Shown here: one piece after another, positions 54,651-64,000 of the stretch
How the letters are laid out: every line of letters begins with the position of its first letter
Numbering within the stretch: position 1 is the first letter of the stretch
Source of the DNA: Microbulbifer sp. VAAF005
GTDB lineage: Bacteria > Pseudomonadota > Gammaproteobacteria > Pseudomonadales > Cellvibrionaceae
Length of the DNA: 64,000 nucleotides
Assembly (NCBI RefSeq): GCF_030012985.1
Contig: NZ_CP120233.1
Coordinates: 4,893,001-4,957,000 of the forward strand
Direction of reading: 5' to 3'
Position numbers and translations under genes: made by a program
Notes under the pieces: generated by a model
Told to the model about the DNA's origin: nothing
Databases searched by the model: none
The model's input: the letters and a program-made list of their open reading frames with translations, nothing else

Positions 54651-56603
54651 GTGACAAGAGTTTGGCGAAGTGTAAAGAGAATCCATAAGCCGGTGCTGAT
54701 GTTGGCATTTGATATGCTGATGCTGAGCTTGGCCTTTCTGCTGGCTATGGCAATCCGGCTCAATGGCGTCGCACAGTTTCTTGAGTGGCGAATGTTTGCT
54801 TGCCTGGGGTTAACATTAGTCGCTACTAGTTTTATTTTCTTACGGCTAGGTTTGTACCGGACAATTATCCGATACATGGGGCAAAAAGCTATTATCGCGG
54901 TTCTGCAAGGGGTGACCCTTTCTGCCGTGATGCTGGCGCTCTTTTCCTACTTGACTACGGCAGGGGTTCCTCGTTCTGTCCCTGTGATCTACTGGTGCTT
55001 TGCGTTTATTGCTGTGGGTGGGTCCCGCTGGTTGGTCCGCCTTTACTATCAGACTGCACTGGAAATCCATAAAACCCGAGTGGCCATTTATGGTGCTGGT
55101 ACTGCGGGTCTGCAAATGTATAAGGCACTGGTTCACGGGCAGCTATATAAGCCTGTCGCCTTTTTTGATGATAATGCCTCCAAGCAAAAGACCTTTATCG
55201 ATGGGTTGCTGGTGTATAACCCCGCAGACATACTTGAAGTTGTTGCAGGTAAGGACATAGCAGAAGTTATTTTGGCTATGCCGGGAGTGCCTAGGCGCCG
55301 CCGCAGGGAGATAACCAAGGCGCTCAGAGAGCGAGGCCTGGTGGTAAAGGCGATTCCCGGAGTGGAGGAGCTGCTCGACGGAGTGGGGCGAGCAGAGGAT
55401 GTTTCACAGACGTATGAGAATATCCTGGGGCGAGCTCCTGTTGAGCCTCAGAAGGAGCTCGTTTCTGGCTCCATCAGCGGCAAGGTGGTTTTGGTTACTG
55501 GTGCTGGCGGGTCCATAGGGTCAGAATTGTGCAGGCAGATATCGCAATGGAAGCCTGCCAGGCTGGTTGTAGTTGAGTCCTCTGAGTATGCCCTCTATCA
55601 GATAGAGCGCGAGCTGCGACAGCAGCACCAGGATGATGGGGTCCAGTTTGAGGTAACCGCGCTGCTTGGCGATGTGCGTAACACTGAGCGTATGGCGGAA
55701 ATCATCCAGGGTTTCTCTGTGCATACAATTTACCATGCAGCCGCATATAAGCATGTGCCCCTGGTTGAGCAGAATGTCGTTATTGGTGCCGACAATAATG
55801 TCCTGGGTACCCTCTCCGTACTTGAGGCCGCAGAGCAGCATGGAGTTGAGCAGTTTGTGCTTATCTCTACTGATAAGGCTGTTCGGCCAACCAATGTGAT
55901 GGGGGCCACCAAAAGATTTGCCGAGCTGATTTGCCAGGATTTTGGCCGCCGCTTTAATAAGATGCGCGTGTGCATGGTCAGGTTTGGTAATGTTATCGGC
56001 TCTTCCGGTTCAGTAATTCCCTTGTTCACGGATCAGATCAACGCTGGTGGTCCGGTAACGGTAACCCACTCAAAAGTAACTCGTTACTTTATGACAATTC
56101 CCGAAGCAGCTCAGCTGGTATTGCAGGCTGGGAGCATGGGGCGGAATGGGGATGTATTTGTTCTCGATATGGGTGAACCGGTTCGCATCTACGATCTGGC
56201 CGAGCGCTTGATTCGCTTGATGGGGCACACGGTAAGGGATGAAGAAAACCCTGATGGCGATATTGAAATTCAGCTCACTGGATTGCGCCCTGGGGAGAAA
56301 TTGTACGAAGAATTGTTGTTGGGGGATAACGTGCTAGGCACGGACCACCCAATGATTATGCGCGCCGAAGAGGAGCGTCTCGACAGTGAGGCTTTGCAAC
56401 TTCTGGTTTCGGAGCTCAGGGATGCGTGCGGCTCTCATGATTGCGAGCAGGTCCGCAGGATTCTTTGCCGGGCAGTAAAAGGCTATTCGCCCAAGCAGGG
56501 ATTGGTCGATGTTGTCTGGTCGAGGCAAGGGCAGGTGCGGAAACCAAGTGGAGGAGCGACGGTAGAGAGGTTGCCGCTGGCCGGGGAGGCTGGCCCCCGC
56601 TAG
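54651..56603 (+). CDS. wbpM: WbpM-type UDP-N-acetylhexosamine 4,6-dehydratase
   Basis: A 650-residue membrane-bound SDR (P. aeruginosa WbpM 665). Four N-terminal helices cover about 15-125, a CoA-binding-like linker domain (TRVAIYGAGTAGLQMYKAL) follows, then the SDR domain from about 283 (VLVTGAGGSIGSEL). The catalytic set STDKAV with MGATKR, where Met replaces the usual Tyr, is typical of WbpM/FlaA1. It makes the 4-keto-6-deoxy sugar used for QuiNAc, FucNAc or bacillosamine. The start is GTG 54651. With the WbpL-like gene just upstream, this is the standard right end of an O-antigen locus. Confidence 0.93.
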   Translation: MTRVWRSVKRIHKPVLMLAFDMLMLSLAFLLAMAIRLNGVAQFLEWRMFACLGLTLVATSFIFLRLGLYRTIIRYMGQKAIIAVLQGVTLSAVMLALFSYLTTAGVPRSVPVIYWCFAFIAVGGSRWLVRLYYQTALEIHKTRVAIYGAGTAGLQMYKALVHGQLYKPVAFFDDNASKQKTFIDGLLVYNPADILEVVAGKDIAEVILAMPGVPRRRRREITKALRERGLVVKAIPGVEELLDGVGRAEDVSQTYENILGRAPVEPQKELVSGSISGKVVLVTGAGGSIGSELCRQISQWKPARLVVVESSEYALYQIERELRQQHQDDGVQFEVTALLGDVRNTERMAEIIQGFSVHTIYHAAAYKHVPLVEQNVVIGADNNVLGTLSVLEAAEQHGVEQFVLISTDKAVRPTNVMGATKRFAELICQDFGRRFNKMRVCMVRFGNVIGSSGSVIPLFTDQINAGGPVTVTHSKVTRYFMTIPEAAQLVLQAGSMGRNGDVFVLDMGEPVRIYDLAERLIRLMGHTVRDEENPDGDIEIQLTGLRPGEKLYEELLLGDNVLGTDHPMIMRAEEERLDSEALQLLVSELRDACGSHDCEQVRRILCRAVKGYSPKQGLVDVVWSRQGQVRKPSGGATVERLPLAGEAGPR

Positions 56604-56687
56604 CTGGTTATTTTGAGCGGCTAACCAACAGGGTTGGTCGCCATTTACCAGCCTCTGTGTAGATTAAAAATATTTGAGCAGAAAAGA

Positions 56688-56722
56688 AAAAGCCCGGATA
56701 GATGGAATCTATCCGGGCTTTT
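56688..56722 (+). terminator. Rho-independent terminator after wbpM
   Basis: A perfect 16-bp stem (56688-56703 with 56707-56722) with loop GGA and T-rich end TTTTGTTT. It also abuts the 3' end of the first tRNA-Asn on the other strand. Confidence 0.85.
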
Positions 56723-56725
56723 GTT

Positions 56726-56801
56726 TGGCTCCGCCTGCTGGGCTCGAACCAGCGACCCAATGATTAACAGTCATTTGCTCTACCAACTGAGCTAAGGCGG
56801 A
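56726..56801 (-). tRNA. tRNA-Asn (anticodon GTT)
   Basis: 76 bases with encoded CCA. Acceptor TCCGCCT pairs with AGGCGGA, anticodon loop CTGTTAA holds GTT, and the T arm has GGTTCGAGC. It is identical to the second copy to its right. Confidence 0.97.
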
Positions 56802-56847
56802 ATTTAATCTAACTTATAGAGCGCAAATTAAGCTGCGCTTTGAAATT

Positions 56848-56923
56848 TGGCTCCGCCTGCTGGGCTCGAACCAGCGACCCAATGATTAACAGTCATTTGC
56901 TCTACCAACTGAGCTAAGGCGGA
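56848..56923 (-). tRNA. tRNA-Asn (anticodon GTT), second copy
   Basis: An exact copy of the 76 bases at 56726-56801, 46 bases upstream in transcription. Both probably come from one transcript started at the promoter at 56958-56986. Confidence 0.97.
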
Positions 56924-56957
56924 ATATCTTTTCGGCTGTGCCGTTGAGATGGCGCGT

Positions 56958-56986
56958 ATATTATAGAGCACTTCCGAACAGGTCAA
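56958..56986 (-). promoter_or_regulatory. Sigma-70 promoter for the tandem tRNA-Asn genes
   Basis: On the minus strand TTGACC (-35) and TAATAT (-10) are spaced by 17 bases, followed by a GC-rich ACGCGCC discriminator, the arrangement of stringently controlled stable-RNA promoters. Confidence 0.75.
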
Positions 56987-57164
56987 CCCCTTTTTTCATC
57001 TTTAACTAATTGATTTGTCAGGAGATTATTTTTTGGGGTCATGCGCAAAATGCCGCAGGTCAGAGTTGGGAAGGGTAGGACGCTATTCTCTTGTAATTGT
57101 GGGTCGTATGACGACAGCCTACAATCCTGTGTTGCATGAATGATTAAGCGGTTGGGGGAAGTGT

Positions 57165-59174
57165 ATGGAGTCGCGACCTTTTAAGGTGGAATCCAAGTAT
57201 CAGCCAGCGGGCGATCAGCCTCTGGCGATAGAGCAGTTGTCAGAGGGGATTGATGATGGTCTGAGCCATCAAACGCTGCTGGGTGTTACCGGTTCGGGTA
57301 AGACCTTCACTATGGCGAATATTATTGAGCGCCTGCAGCGGCCGGCCATTGTGATGGCCCACAATAAGACGCTGGCGGCTCAGCTCTACGGGGAGTTTAA
57401 AGAGTTTTTCCCCAAGAATGCCGTGGAGTATTTTGTCTCTTATTACGACTACTACCAGCCGGAAGCTTACGTTCCCTCTTCGGACACCTTTATCGAAAAG
57501 GATGCATCCGTAAACGAGCATATCGAGCAGATGCGCCTCTCGGCCACCAAGGCACTTATTGAGCGGCGCGATGTGATAGTGGTCGCCACAGTTTCGGCAA
57601 TTTACGGTTTGGGTGACCCCGATAAATATTTGAAGATGGTCCTGCATCTGGATCGCGGCGATCTCGTTGACCAACGCACTATCCTCAGGCGCTTGGCTGA
57701 ACTGCAATACACCCGCAACGATGCAGATTTCCGTCGCGCTACTTACCGGGTGCGTGGCGATGTTATCGATATCTACCCGGCAGACTCCGATTTGGAAGCG
57801 GTGCGCTTGTCTCTTTTTGATGAAGAGATCGAAGAGATCACCATATTTGACCCGCTGACTGGGGAGCAGCTCAGGAAGGTGCCCCGGGTGACCATCTTCC
57901 CCAAGAGCCACTATGTGACGCCGCGAGAGACGATCGTCAGTGCTATCGATGAAATCAAAGATGAGCTGCGAGGACGCCTGGAGCAATTGCGTGGAAACAA
58001 CAAGCTGGTTGAAGCGCAAAGGTTGGATCAGCGCACCCGCTACGATGTGGAAATGATGCAGGAGTTGGGTTACTGCAATGGCGTGGAGAACTATTCCCGC
58101 TATCTCTCCGGTCGTGAATCTGGCCAGCCGCCGCCCACGCTATTCGATTACTTGCCCAGCGATGCGTTGCTGTTTATCGATGAAAGCCATGTAACGGTGC
58201 CGCAAATCGGCGGAATGTATCGCGGAGACCGATCGCGCAAGGAAACCCTGGTGGAGTATGGCTTCCGCCTTCCATCGGCCCTGGATAATCGCCCCCTCAA
58301 ATTTGAGGAGTGGGAAGGCTTGGCACCCCAGACGGTTTTTGTGTCCGCAACCCCAGGGGTCTATGAGCAAGAGAATGCGGGGCAAGTGGTCGAGCAGGTG
58401 GTTCGCCCGACAGGGTTGGTGGACCCGGAAGTCGAAGTTCGCCCAGCATTGACCCAGGTAGATGATGCCCTGTCTGAAATTCACCGTTGTGTGGATGCCG
58501 ATCAGCGAGTACTGATAACCGTATTGACCAAGCGGATGGCGGAAGACCTGACTGAATATCTCTCCGAAAGTGGTGTTCGTGTCCGCTACTTACACTCCGA
58601 CATTGATACTGTCGAGAGGGTGGAAATTATCCGGGACCTGCGTATCGGCGAGTTTGACGTGCTAGTTGGCATTAACTTGCTGCGAGAAGGCCTGGATATG
58701 CCGGAAGTTGCCCTGGTGGCAATTTTCGATGCTGATAAAGAGGGCTTCCTCCGTTCCGATCGCTCGCTGATCCAGACCATTGGGCGGGCTGCGCGAAATC
58801 TGGAGGGGAGGGCGATTCTCTATGCGGACAAAGTCACCGGCTCTATGGAGCGCGCACTTGAAGAGACTCGTCGTCGCCGCGAGAAGCAGTTGGCCTTTAA
58901 CGAGGAGCATGGCATTACTCCAAAAGGTATCCGCAAGAGTGTGGCGGATATTCTGGAGGGAGCGGTGGCCCCCGGCGTGCCGAAGAAAGGGCGTCGCAAA
59001 GTTGCCGAGGGTAAAGGTGAGTACAAGGTGGATGTTGAGGCCCTTACCGATAAGCAGCGCTGGGCCCGAGTTGCCGAGCTGGAAGAGCAAATGTACCAGC
59101 ATGCGAAGAACCTGGAATTTGAAGCAGCAGCAAAATTGCGCGATGAGATTACCCACTTAAAAGGTGTGGAATAA
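57165..59174 (+). CDS. uvrB: Excinuclease ABC subunit B
   Basis: A 669-residue UvrB, the damage-verifying helicase of nucleotide excision repair. Walker A is TGSGKT in [11 protein letters not shown], the beta-hairpin is [17 protein letters not shown], the DEAD-like box is [13 protein letters not shown], and the C-terminal UVR motif that binds UvrC is [19 protein letters not shown]. Length fits (E. coli 673). A strong GGGGGAAG ribosome site precedes ATG 57165. I see no SOS box of the CTGT-N8-ACAG type upstream, unlike E. coli uvrB. Confidence 0.97.
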   Translation: MESRPFKVESKYQPAGDQPLAIEQLSEGIDDGLSHQTLLGVTGSGKTFTMANIIERLQRPAIVMAHNKTLAAQLYGEFKEFFPKNAVEYFVSYYDYYQPEAYVPSSDTFIEKDASVNEHIEQMRLSATKALIERRDVIVVATVSAIYGLGDPDKYLKMVLHLDRGDLVDQRTILRRLAELQYTRNDADFRRATYRVRGDVIDIYPADSDLEAVRLSLFDEEIEEITIFDPLTGEQLRKVPRVTIFPKSHYVTPRETIVSAIDEIKDELRGRLEQLRGNNKLVEAQRLDQRTRYDVEMMQELGYCNGVENYSRYLSGRESGQPPPTLFDYLPSDALLFIDESHVTVPQIGGMYRGDRSRKETLVEYGFRLPSALDNRPLKFEEWEGLAPQTVFVSATPGVYEQENAGQVVEQVVRPTGLVDPEVEVRPALTQVDDALSEIHRCVDADQRVLITVLTKRMAEDLTEYLSESGVRVRYLHSDIDTVERVEIIRDLRIGEFDVLVGINLLREGLDMPEVALVAIFDADKEGFLRSDRSLIQTIGRAARNLEGRAILYADKVTGSMERALEETRRRREKQLAFNEEHGITPKGIRKSVADILEGAVAPGVPKKGRRKVAEGKGEYKVDVEALTDKQRWARVAELEEQMYQHAKNLEFEAAAKLRDEITHLKGVE

Positions 59175-59187
59175 TCCTTGCTGAAGG

Positions 59188-59220
59188 GCGGGACTTGGAT
59201 CTACATTTTGATAGTCCCGC
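59188..59220 (+). terminator. Stem-loop after uvrB
   Basis: GCGGGACT (59188-59195) pairs with AGTCCCGC (59213-59220) 14 bases past the uvrB stop; there is no U run. Confidence 0.5.
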
Positions 59221-59279
59221 ACCGCCTTGTTGGTGCTTGGTTACTCTTAAAAAATTTCACACAAAAGTTCAGTAAGTTG

Positions 59280-59308
59280 TTGAAAACACTGAAAAGCGGT
59301 GCTAAAGT
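59280..59308 (+). promoter_or_regulatory. Sigma-70 promoter for tRNA-Val
   Basis: TTGAAA (59280-59285), a 17-base spacer and TAAAGT (59303-59308) are followed by a GC-rich TCGCGC discriminator, 42 bases before the tRNA. Confidence 0.6.
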
Positions 59309-59350
59309 TCGCGCTCTTCGCAGCACTGGGTTCCCCCGCTGCAGAGTTTT

Positions 59351-59427
<77 letters not shown>

Positions 59428-59525
59428 CCTTTCTGAAGGATGGATAGCCCATCCAGATCAACAGTTTCATGAATGATTTCATGCGGTCTTTGGTAGGGAT
59501 CGCCACTGAGAACAAAGGATAAACA

Positions 59526-61454
59526 ATGCCCGTTGTTACTCTCCCCGATGGTTCCCGTCGAGAATTTTCTGCTCCGGTTTCCGTACACGATGTAGCCGCT
59601 GATATCGGCCCTGGTTTGGCAAAAGCCGCACTTGCTGGCGTTGTAGACGGCAAGGAAGTCGATACCAGTTACGTTATTGATACCGACGTAAATCTGGCAA
59701 TTATTACTGATCGTCAGCCCGAGGGCCTGGAAGTGATCCGTCACTCCACGGCGCACTTGCTGGCACAAGCAGTTAAACAGCTGTACCCCACAGCCCAGGT
59801 CACCATTGGCCCGGTTATCGAAAACGGCTTCTATTACGATTTCGCCTATGAGCGTCAGTTTACGCCGGAAGATCTTGAGAAGATCGAAGAGCGTATGGAA
59901 GTGCTGGCGAAAGAAGACATTACTGTCAGTCGCCGCCTGATGCCGCGCAAAGAAGCGGTTAAGTACTTCCGCGAAATGGGCGAAGAGTACAAGGCTGAGA
60001 TTATCGACAGCATCCCCAGCGATGAAGATATTTCTCTCTACCGTCAGGGTGATTTTGAAGATTTGTGTCGCGGTCCCCACGTACCTTCCACCGGAAGATT
60101 GAAAGCGTTCAAGCTGACCAAGGTGGCTGGCGCATACTGGCGCGGTGACTCCAACAATGAAATGTTGACCCGTGTTTACGGCACTGCCTGGGCCAACAAA
60201 AAAGAACTGAAAGCTTACCTGCGCCGCATCGAAGAGGCAGAAAAGCGCGATCACCGCAAGCTGGCGAAGAAATTTGACCTTTTCCATATCCAGGAAGAGG
60301 CGCCCGGCATGGTGTTCTGGCACCCGAACGGCTGGACCATTTACAGCACTATCGAGCAGTATATGCGTCGCCGCCAGCGCGAATTCGGCTACAAAGAAAT
60401 CAAGACTCCACAGCTGGTAGATTTCAGCCTGTGGCGCAAGTCCGGTCACGCCGATAAGTTTGGCGATGACATGTTCACGCTGACCAGTGAAGAGCGTCAG
60501 TTCGCCATTAAACCGATGAACTGTCCTTGTCATGTACAGGTATTCAACCAGGGTCTGCGCAGCTACCGCGACCTGCCGCTGCGTCTGGCGGAGTTTGGCT
60601 CCTGTCATCGCAGCGAGCCCTCCGGTTCCCTGCACGGCCTGATGCGCGTGCGCGGCTTTGTACAGGATGATGGCCATATCTTCTGTAGCGAAGACCAGAT
60701 TCAGTCAGAAGTTTCTGACTTTATGGATCTGCTGCACTCCGTTTATAAGGATTTCGGCTTCCAGGACGTTATCTACCGTCTCTCCACTCGCCCGGAGAAG
60801 CGCGTAGGTTCCGATGAGAGCTGGGATAAGGCTGAAAAAGCCCTGGCCGACGCACTGGATGCCGCTGGCCTGCCGTGGGAAGAGCTGCCGGGTGAAGGCG
60901 CTTTCTACGGACCGAAGATCGAATTCTCCCTGAAAGACTGCCTCGGCCGTGTATGGCAGTGCGGTACCATTCAGGTGGACTTCTCCATGCCGGGCCGCCT
61001 GGATGCCCAGTTTGTAGCGGAAGATGGCTCGCGCCAGTCCCCGGTAATGCTGCACCGCGCAGCCCTGGGTTCCTTCGAGCGCTTTATCGGAATCCTGATT
61101 GAGCACTACGAAGGTGCGTTCCCCACCTGGCTCGCGCCGCAGCAGGTGGCGATCATGAATATCACCGATCGCCAGGCCGAATATTGTCGCAATTTGCAAG
61201 ATCGTTTGGGTGAGCTGCAATACCGCGCCACAGCTGACTTGAGAAACGAGAAGATCGGCTTTAAAATCCGCGAGCACACGCTTCAGCGTGTTCCTTATCT
61301 ATTGGTAATTGGCGATAAGGAAGTAGAAAGTCAGACCGTGGCAGTACGTACCCGTAGCGGTGAAGATCTTGGTACAATGACGTATGAGTCATTCCTCGAG
61401 ATCCTCGAGCAAGACGTGAATCGTCGCGGTCGTTTGACAGAAGATAATGCATAA
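59526..61454 (+). CDS. thrS: Threonyl-tRNA synthetase
   Basis: A 642-residue class II synthetase, the same length as E. coli ThrRS. Domains are TGS (1-60), the SAD editing domain with its [11 protein letters not shown] zinc-like motif, the catalytic core with [10 protein letters not shown] and [20 protein letters not shown], and the anticodon-binding domain from about 540. A small hairpin GGATGG/CCATCC at about 59440 and a CATGAA/TTTCATG pairing lie in the leader, where E. coli ThrRS represses its own mRNA; similar control here is inference. Confidence 0.97.
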   Translation: MPVVTLPDGSRREFSAPVSVHDVAADIGPGLAKAALAGVVDGKEVDTSYVIDTDVNLAIITDRQPEGLEVIRHSTAHLLAQAVKQLYPTAQVTIGPVIENGFYYDFAYERQFTPEDLEKIEERMEVLAKEDITVSRRLMPRKEAVKYFREMGEEYKAEIIDSIPSDEDISLYRQGDFEDLCRGPHVPSTGRLKAFKLTKVAGAYWRGDSNNEMLTRVYGTAWANKKELKAYLRRIEEAEKRDHRKLAKKFDLFHIQEEAPGMVFWHPNGWTIYSTIEQYMRRRQREFGYKEIKTPQLVDFSLWRKSGHADKFGDDMFTLTSEERQFAIKPMNCPCHVQVFNQGLRSYRDLPLRLAEFGSCHRSEPSGSLHGLMRVRGFVQDDGHIFCSEDQIQSEVSDFMDLLHSVYKDFGFQDVIYRLSTRPEKRVGSDESWDKAEKALADALDAAGLPWEELPGEGAFYGPKIEFSLKDCLGRVWQCGTIQVDFSMPGRLDAQFVAEDGSRQSPVMLHRAALGSFERFIGILIEHYEGAFPTWLAPQQVAIMNITDRQAEYCRNLQDRLGELQYRATADLRNEKIGFKIREHTLQRVPYLLVIGDKEVESQTVAVRTRSGEDLGTMTYESFLEILEQDVNRRGRLTEDNA

Positions 61455-61481
61455 CAACTTGGCAACTGGGAGACCATAGCT

Positions 61482-62021
61482 ATTAAACGAGACACTAAGG
61501 GACGGTCCAAAAAGGCCCGCATAAACGATCAGATTGAAGCGTCAGAACTCCGCCTGATAGGCGCTGATGGCGAACAGGTAGGCATTGTCTCCCTGGATGA
61601 AGCGCTGGAAGCTGCACAGAAAGCTAGCTTGGATCTCGTTGAAATTGCCTCGGACTCCACGCCGATAGTCTGTAAGATCATGGACTACGGCAAGCACGTA
61701 TTCGAAGCTAAAAAAGCTAAGAATGCCGCCAAGAAGAAGCAGAAGCAGCAGCAGATCAAGGAAATGAAATTCCGCCCGGGCACCGATGTCGGTGACTACC
61801 AGATCAAGCTGCGCAACCTGGCCCGCTTCCTGGAAGCGGGTGATAAGGCCAAAGTATCCCTGCGTTTCCGTGGCCGCGAAATGGCTCACCAAGAGCTCGG
61901 CATGGAAATGATGCAGCGCATCGAAAAGGACCTTGAAGAGCTGGGCACCGTAGAGCAGCGACCGAAAATGGAAGGTCGTCAAATGCTGATGGTGATTGCT
62001 CCGCTCAAAAAGAAAAAGTGA
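61482..62021 (+). CDS. infC: Translation initiation factor IF-3, non-AUG start
   Basis: A 179-residue IF-3 which keeps 30S subunits free and checks the start codon. No ATG exists upstream of the core. The frame is right from ATT 61482 ([20 protein letters not shown]), nine bases after GGGAG; ATA 61476 is closer but with poor spacing. AUU starts are the known device by which IF-3 represses its own translation. The N-terminal domain has [23 protein letters not shown], the linker is Lys-rich, and the C domain holds [19 protein letters not shown] and [14 protein letters not shown]. Confidence 0.95.
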   Translation: MKRDTKGRSKKARINDQIEASELRLIGADGEQVGIVSLDEALEAAQKASLDLVEIASDSTPIVCKIMDYGKHVFEAKKAKNAAKKKQKQQQIKEMKFRPGTDVGDYQIKLRNLARFLEAGDKAKVSLRFRGREMAHQELGMEMMQRIEKDLEELGTVEQRPKMEGRQMLMVIAPLKKKK

Positions 62022-62093
62022 GGTTTGGGGAAGTCATTCCCGGGATCTCCTTTGAGAAGTGGTTGGGCGACGGCTGCCTCCCCACTCTCGCAG

Positions 62094-62117
62094 TGCCGGT
62101 AACTTCGGTTGTCGGCA
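62094..62117 (+). promoter_or_regulatory. Candidate L20-type ribosomal leader hairpin upstream of rpmI
   Basis: A 10-bp stem TGCCGGTAAC/GTTGTCGGCA with UUCG loop, followed by CCTG-TTTTA-CAGG, lies in the infC-rpmI gap. Gammaproteobacteria often carry an L20-binding leader here; identity is inference. Confidence 0.45.
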
Positions 62118-62167
62118 GTTACTAAAGGTGCCTGTTTTACAGGCGAATATTAACTTTGGAGTACAAA

Positions 62168-62362
62168 ATGCCGAAAGCAAAGACTCACAGTGGCGCTGCC
62201 AAGCGCTTCAAGAAGACGGCTGCGGGCTACAAGCACAAGCACGCTAACAAGAGCCACATCCTCACCAAGATGACCACCAAGCGCAAGCGTCAGCTGCGTG
62301 GCACCCAGACTATGAACAAGTCTGATGCTGGACTGGTCGATCGTATGCTGCGCGCCAAGTAA
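62168..62362 (+). CDS. rpmI: 50S ribosomal protein L35
   Basis: A 64-residue very basic protein beginning [23 protein letters not shown] 62168 has GGAG upstream; an in-frame TTG at 62156 is not needed. Part of infC-rpmI-rplT. Confidence 0.97.
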   Translation: MPKAKTHSGAAKRFKKTAAGYKHKHANKSHILTKMTTKRKRQLRGTQTMNKSDAGLVDRMLRAK

Positions 62363-62398
62363 TTGGCCCAAATCGCAAAGGTTTAAGAGGATAGAAGT

Positions 62399-62758
62399 AT
62401 GGCCCGTGTAAAACGTGGTGTAGAGGCGCGTCGTCGTCACAAGAAGATTCTGAAGCAGGCTAAAGGTTACTACGGTGCGCGTTCACGCGTATTCCGCGTT
62501 GCCAAGCAGGCAGTAATTAAAGCTGGTCAGTACGCATACCGTGACCGTCGCGTTAAAAAGCGTAACTTCCGCGCTCTGTGGATTACTCGTATTAACGCCC
62601 AGTCCCGTGCTGAAGGCCTGAGCTACAGCCGCCTGATCGCAGGTCTGAAAAAAGCGGACATCGCACTGGATCGCCGTGTACTGGCTGATCTGGCTGTTTA
62701 CGATAAAGTCGCTTTTGCTGCCGTAGTTGAAAAAGCTAAGGCAGCCCTGGCAGCGTAA
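62399..62758 (+). CDS. rplT: 50S ribosomal protein L20
   Basis: A 119-residue L20 (E. coli 118) with a long basic N-terminal tail ([18 protein letters not shown]) and a globular end ([24 protein letters not shown]). GAGG precedes ATG 62399. It may repress its own operon through the leader at 62094. Confidence 0.97.
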   Translation: MARVKRGVEARRRHKKILKQAKGYYGARSRVFRVAKQAVIKAGQYAYRDRRVKKRNFRALWITRINAQSRAEGLSYSRLIAGLKKADIALDRRVLADLAVYDKVAFAAVVEKAKAALAA

Positions 62759-62790
62759 GCTGTCACTTCAGTTGTAAAACTGAATACTCA

Positions 62791-62829
62791 AAATAGGGAA
62801 GGGCTGTAGTGGCCCTTCCCTATTTTTTT
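62791..62829 (+). terminator. Strong Rho-independent terminator between rplT and pheS
   Basis: A 14-bp stem AAATAGGGAAGGGC/GCCCTTCCCTATTT with loop TGTAGTG and a T7 tail (62823-62829). It will end most rplT transcripts or act as an attenuator for pheS. Confidence 0.9.
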
Positions 62830-62849
62830 ATGGAGTTTCCGCTATTTTT

Positions 62850-62898
62850 TACCGGTGGCGGTGCCTGGGGAAATTCCCTCCGGTACAGAAAGTACCGG
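62850..62898 (+). promoter_or_regulatory. pheS leader with mutually exclusive hairpins
   Basis: TACCGG at 62850-62855 can pair with CCGGTA at 62880-62885, while CCGGTAC (62880-62886) can instead pair with GTACCGG (62892-62898). The choice of fold could influence pheS expression; no leader peptide with a nearby stop is seen. Confidence 0.35.
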
Positions 62899-62921
62899 CC
62901 GAACAAAGCAGAAAAAATTAA

Positions 62922-63965
<1,044 letters not shown>

Positions 63966-64000
63966 GCCAAGTGACAGCGCGAATGGCAATGGCCCTTCGC

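Overview
The window is a chromosomal segment of a gammaproteobacterium. From about 37 kb onward the gene order is yciK-mupP-ubiG-mtaD / gyrA-serC-pheA-(tyrA-aroA fusion)-cmk-rpsA-ihfB. This is the order familiar from Pseudomonas, and it is followed by lapA-lapB-pyrF, a WbpL/WbpM pair, tRNA-Asn, uvrB, tRNA-Val and thrS-infC-rpmI-rplT-pheS. Intermediate GC content, the accessory envelope genes and the absence of mtnA and hisC from the usual slots suggest a marine relative such as a Microbulbifer-like member of the Cellvibrionales; that placement is inference only.

Layout. 0-20 kb is mostly catabolic and housekeeping: a GNAT acetyltransferase cut by the window edge, a PuuE-type deacetylase, PepD dipeptidase, an RNase II-family exoribonuclease, leucine dehydrogenase, an M16 peptidase lipoprotein, a glutathione transferase, an exported amidohydrolase, a SIMPL lipoprotein, a class V aminotransferase-fold enzyme, a glyoxalase-like protein, and a patatin-GntR-aminotransferase-glutamine synthetase-like group that looks like polyamine/amine catabolism. 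20-25 kb is a compact, translationally coupled glycan/small-molecule module of unclear product: GT4, SAM methyltransferase, QW-motif alpha/alpha-barrel protein, a second methyltransferase overlapping it tail to tail, a broken hexapeptide acyltransferase and a shikimate-kinase-fold kinase. 25-30 kb holds a divergent Lrp regulator and a fused indolepyruvate ferredoxin oxidoreductase. 30-36 kb is an envelope/accessory stretch: porin, TraB/GumN, GT4, PagL-like lipid A deacylase, an unusual sigma-70 factor and two small exported proteins. 36-64 kb is the conserved core described above.

Data quality. Eight genes are split by a single frameshift, seven beside short homopolymers of 5-7 bases that look one base short and one beside a G run that looks one base long. 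Three of the broken genes are gyrA, serC and cmk, which are not expected to be dead in a living cell. In each case a one-base change gives a full-length protein of normal family length, so I read most or all of them as consensus errors of the assembly rather than pseudogenes. They are entered as single genes with the frameshift noted.

How the parts work together. The core links aromatic amino acid synthesis (SerC, PheA, TyrA-AroA) with nucleotide and translation functions (Cmk, S1, PyrF, IF-3, L35, L20, ThrS, PheS), DNA topology and repair (GyrA, IHF-beta, UvrB) and envelope control (LapA/LapB, MupP, WbpL/WbpM). The O-antigen slot between ihfB and uvrB, which in Pseudomonas aeruginosa carries a large variable cluster, is here reduced to the initiating transferase and the 4,6-dehydratase. 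Candidates for undescribed biology are the 20-25 kb module, a structured RNA candidate at 19763-19916, the divergent sigma factor and the patatin/GntR pair.
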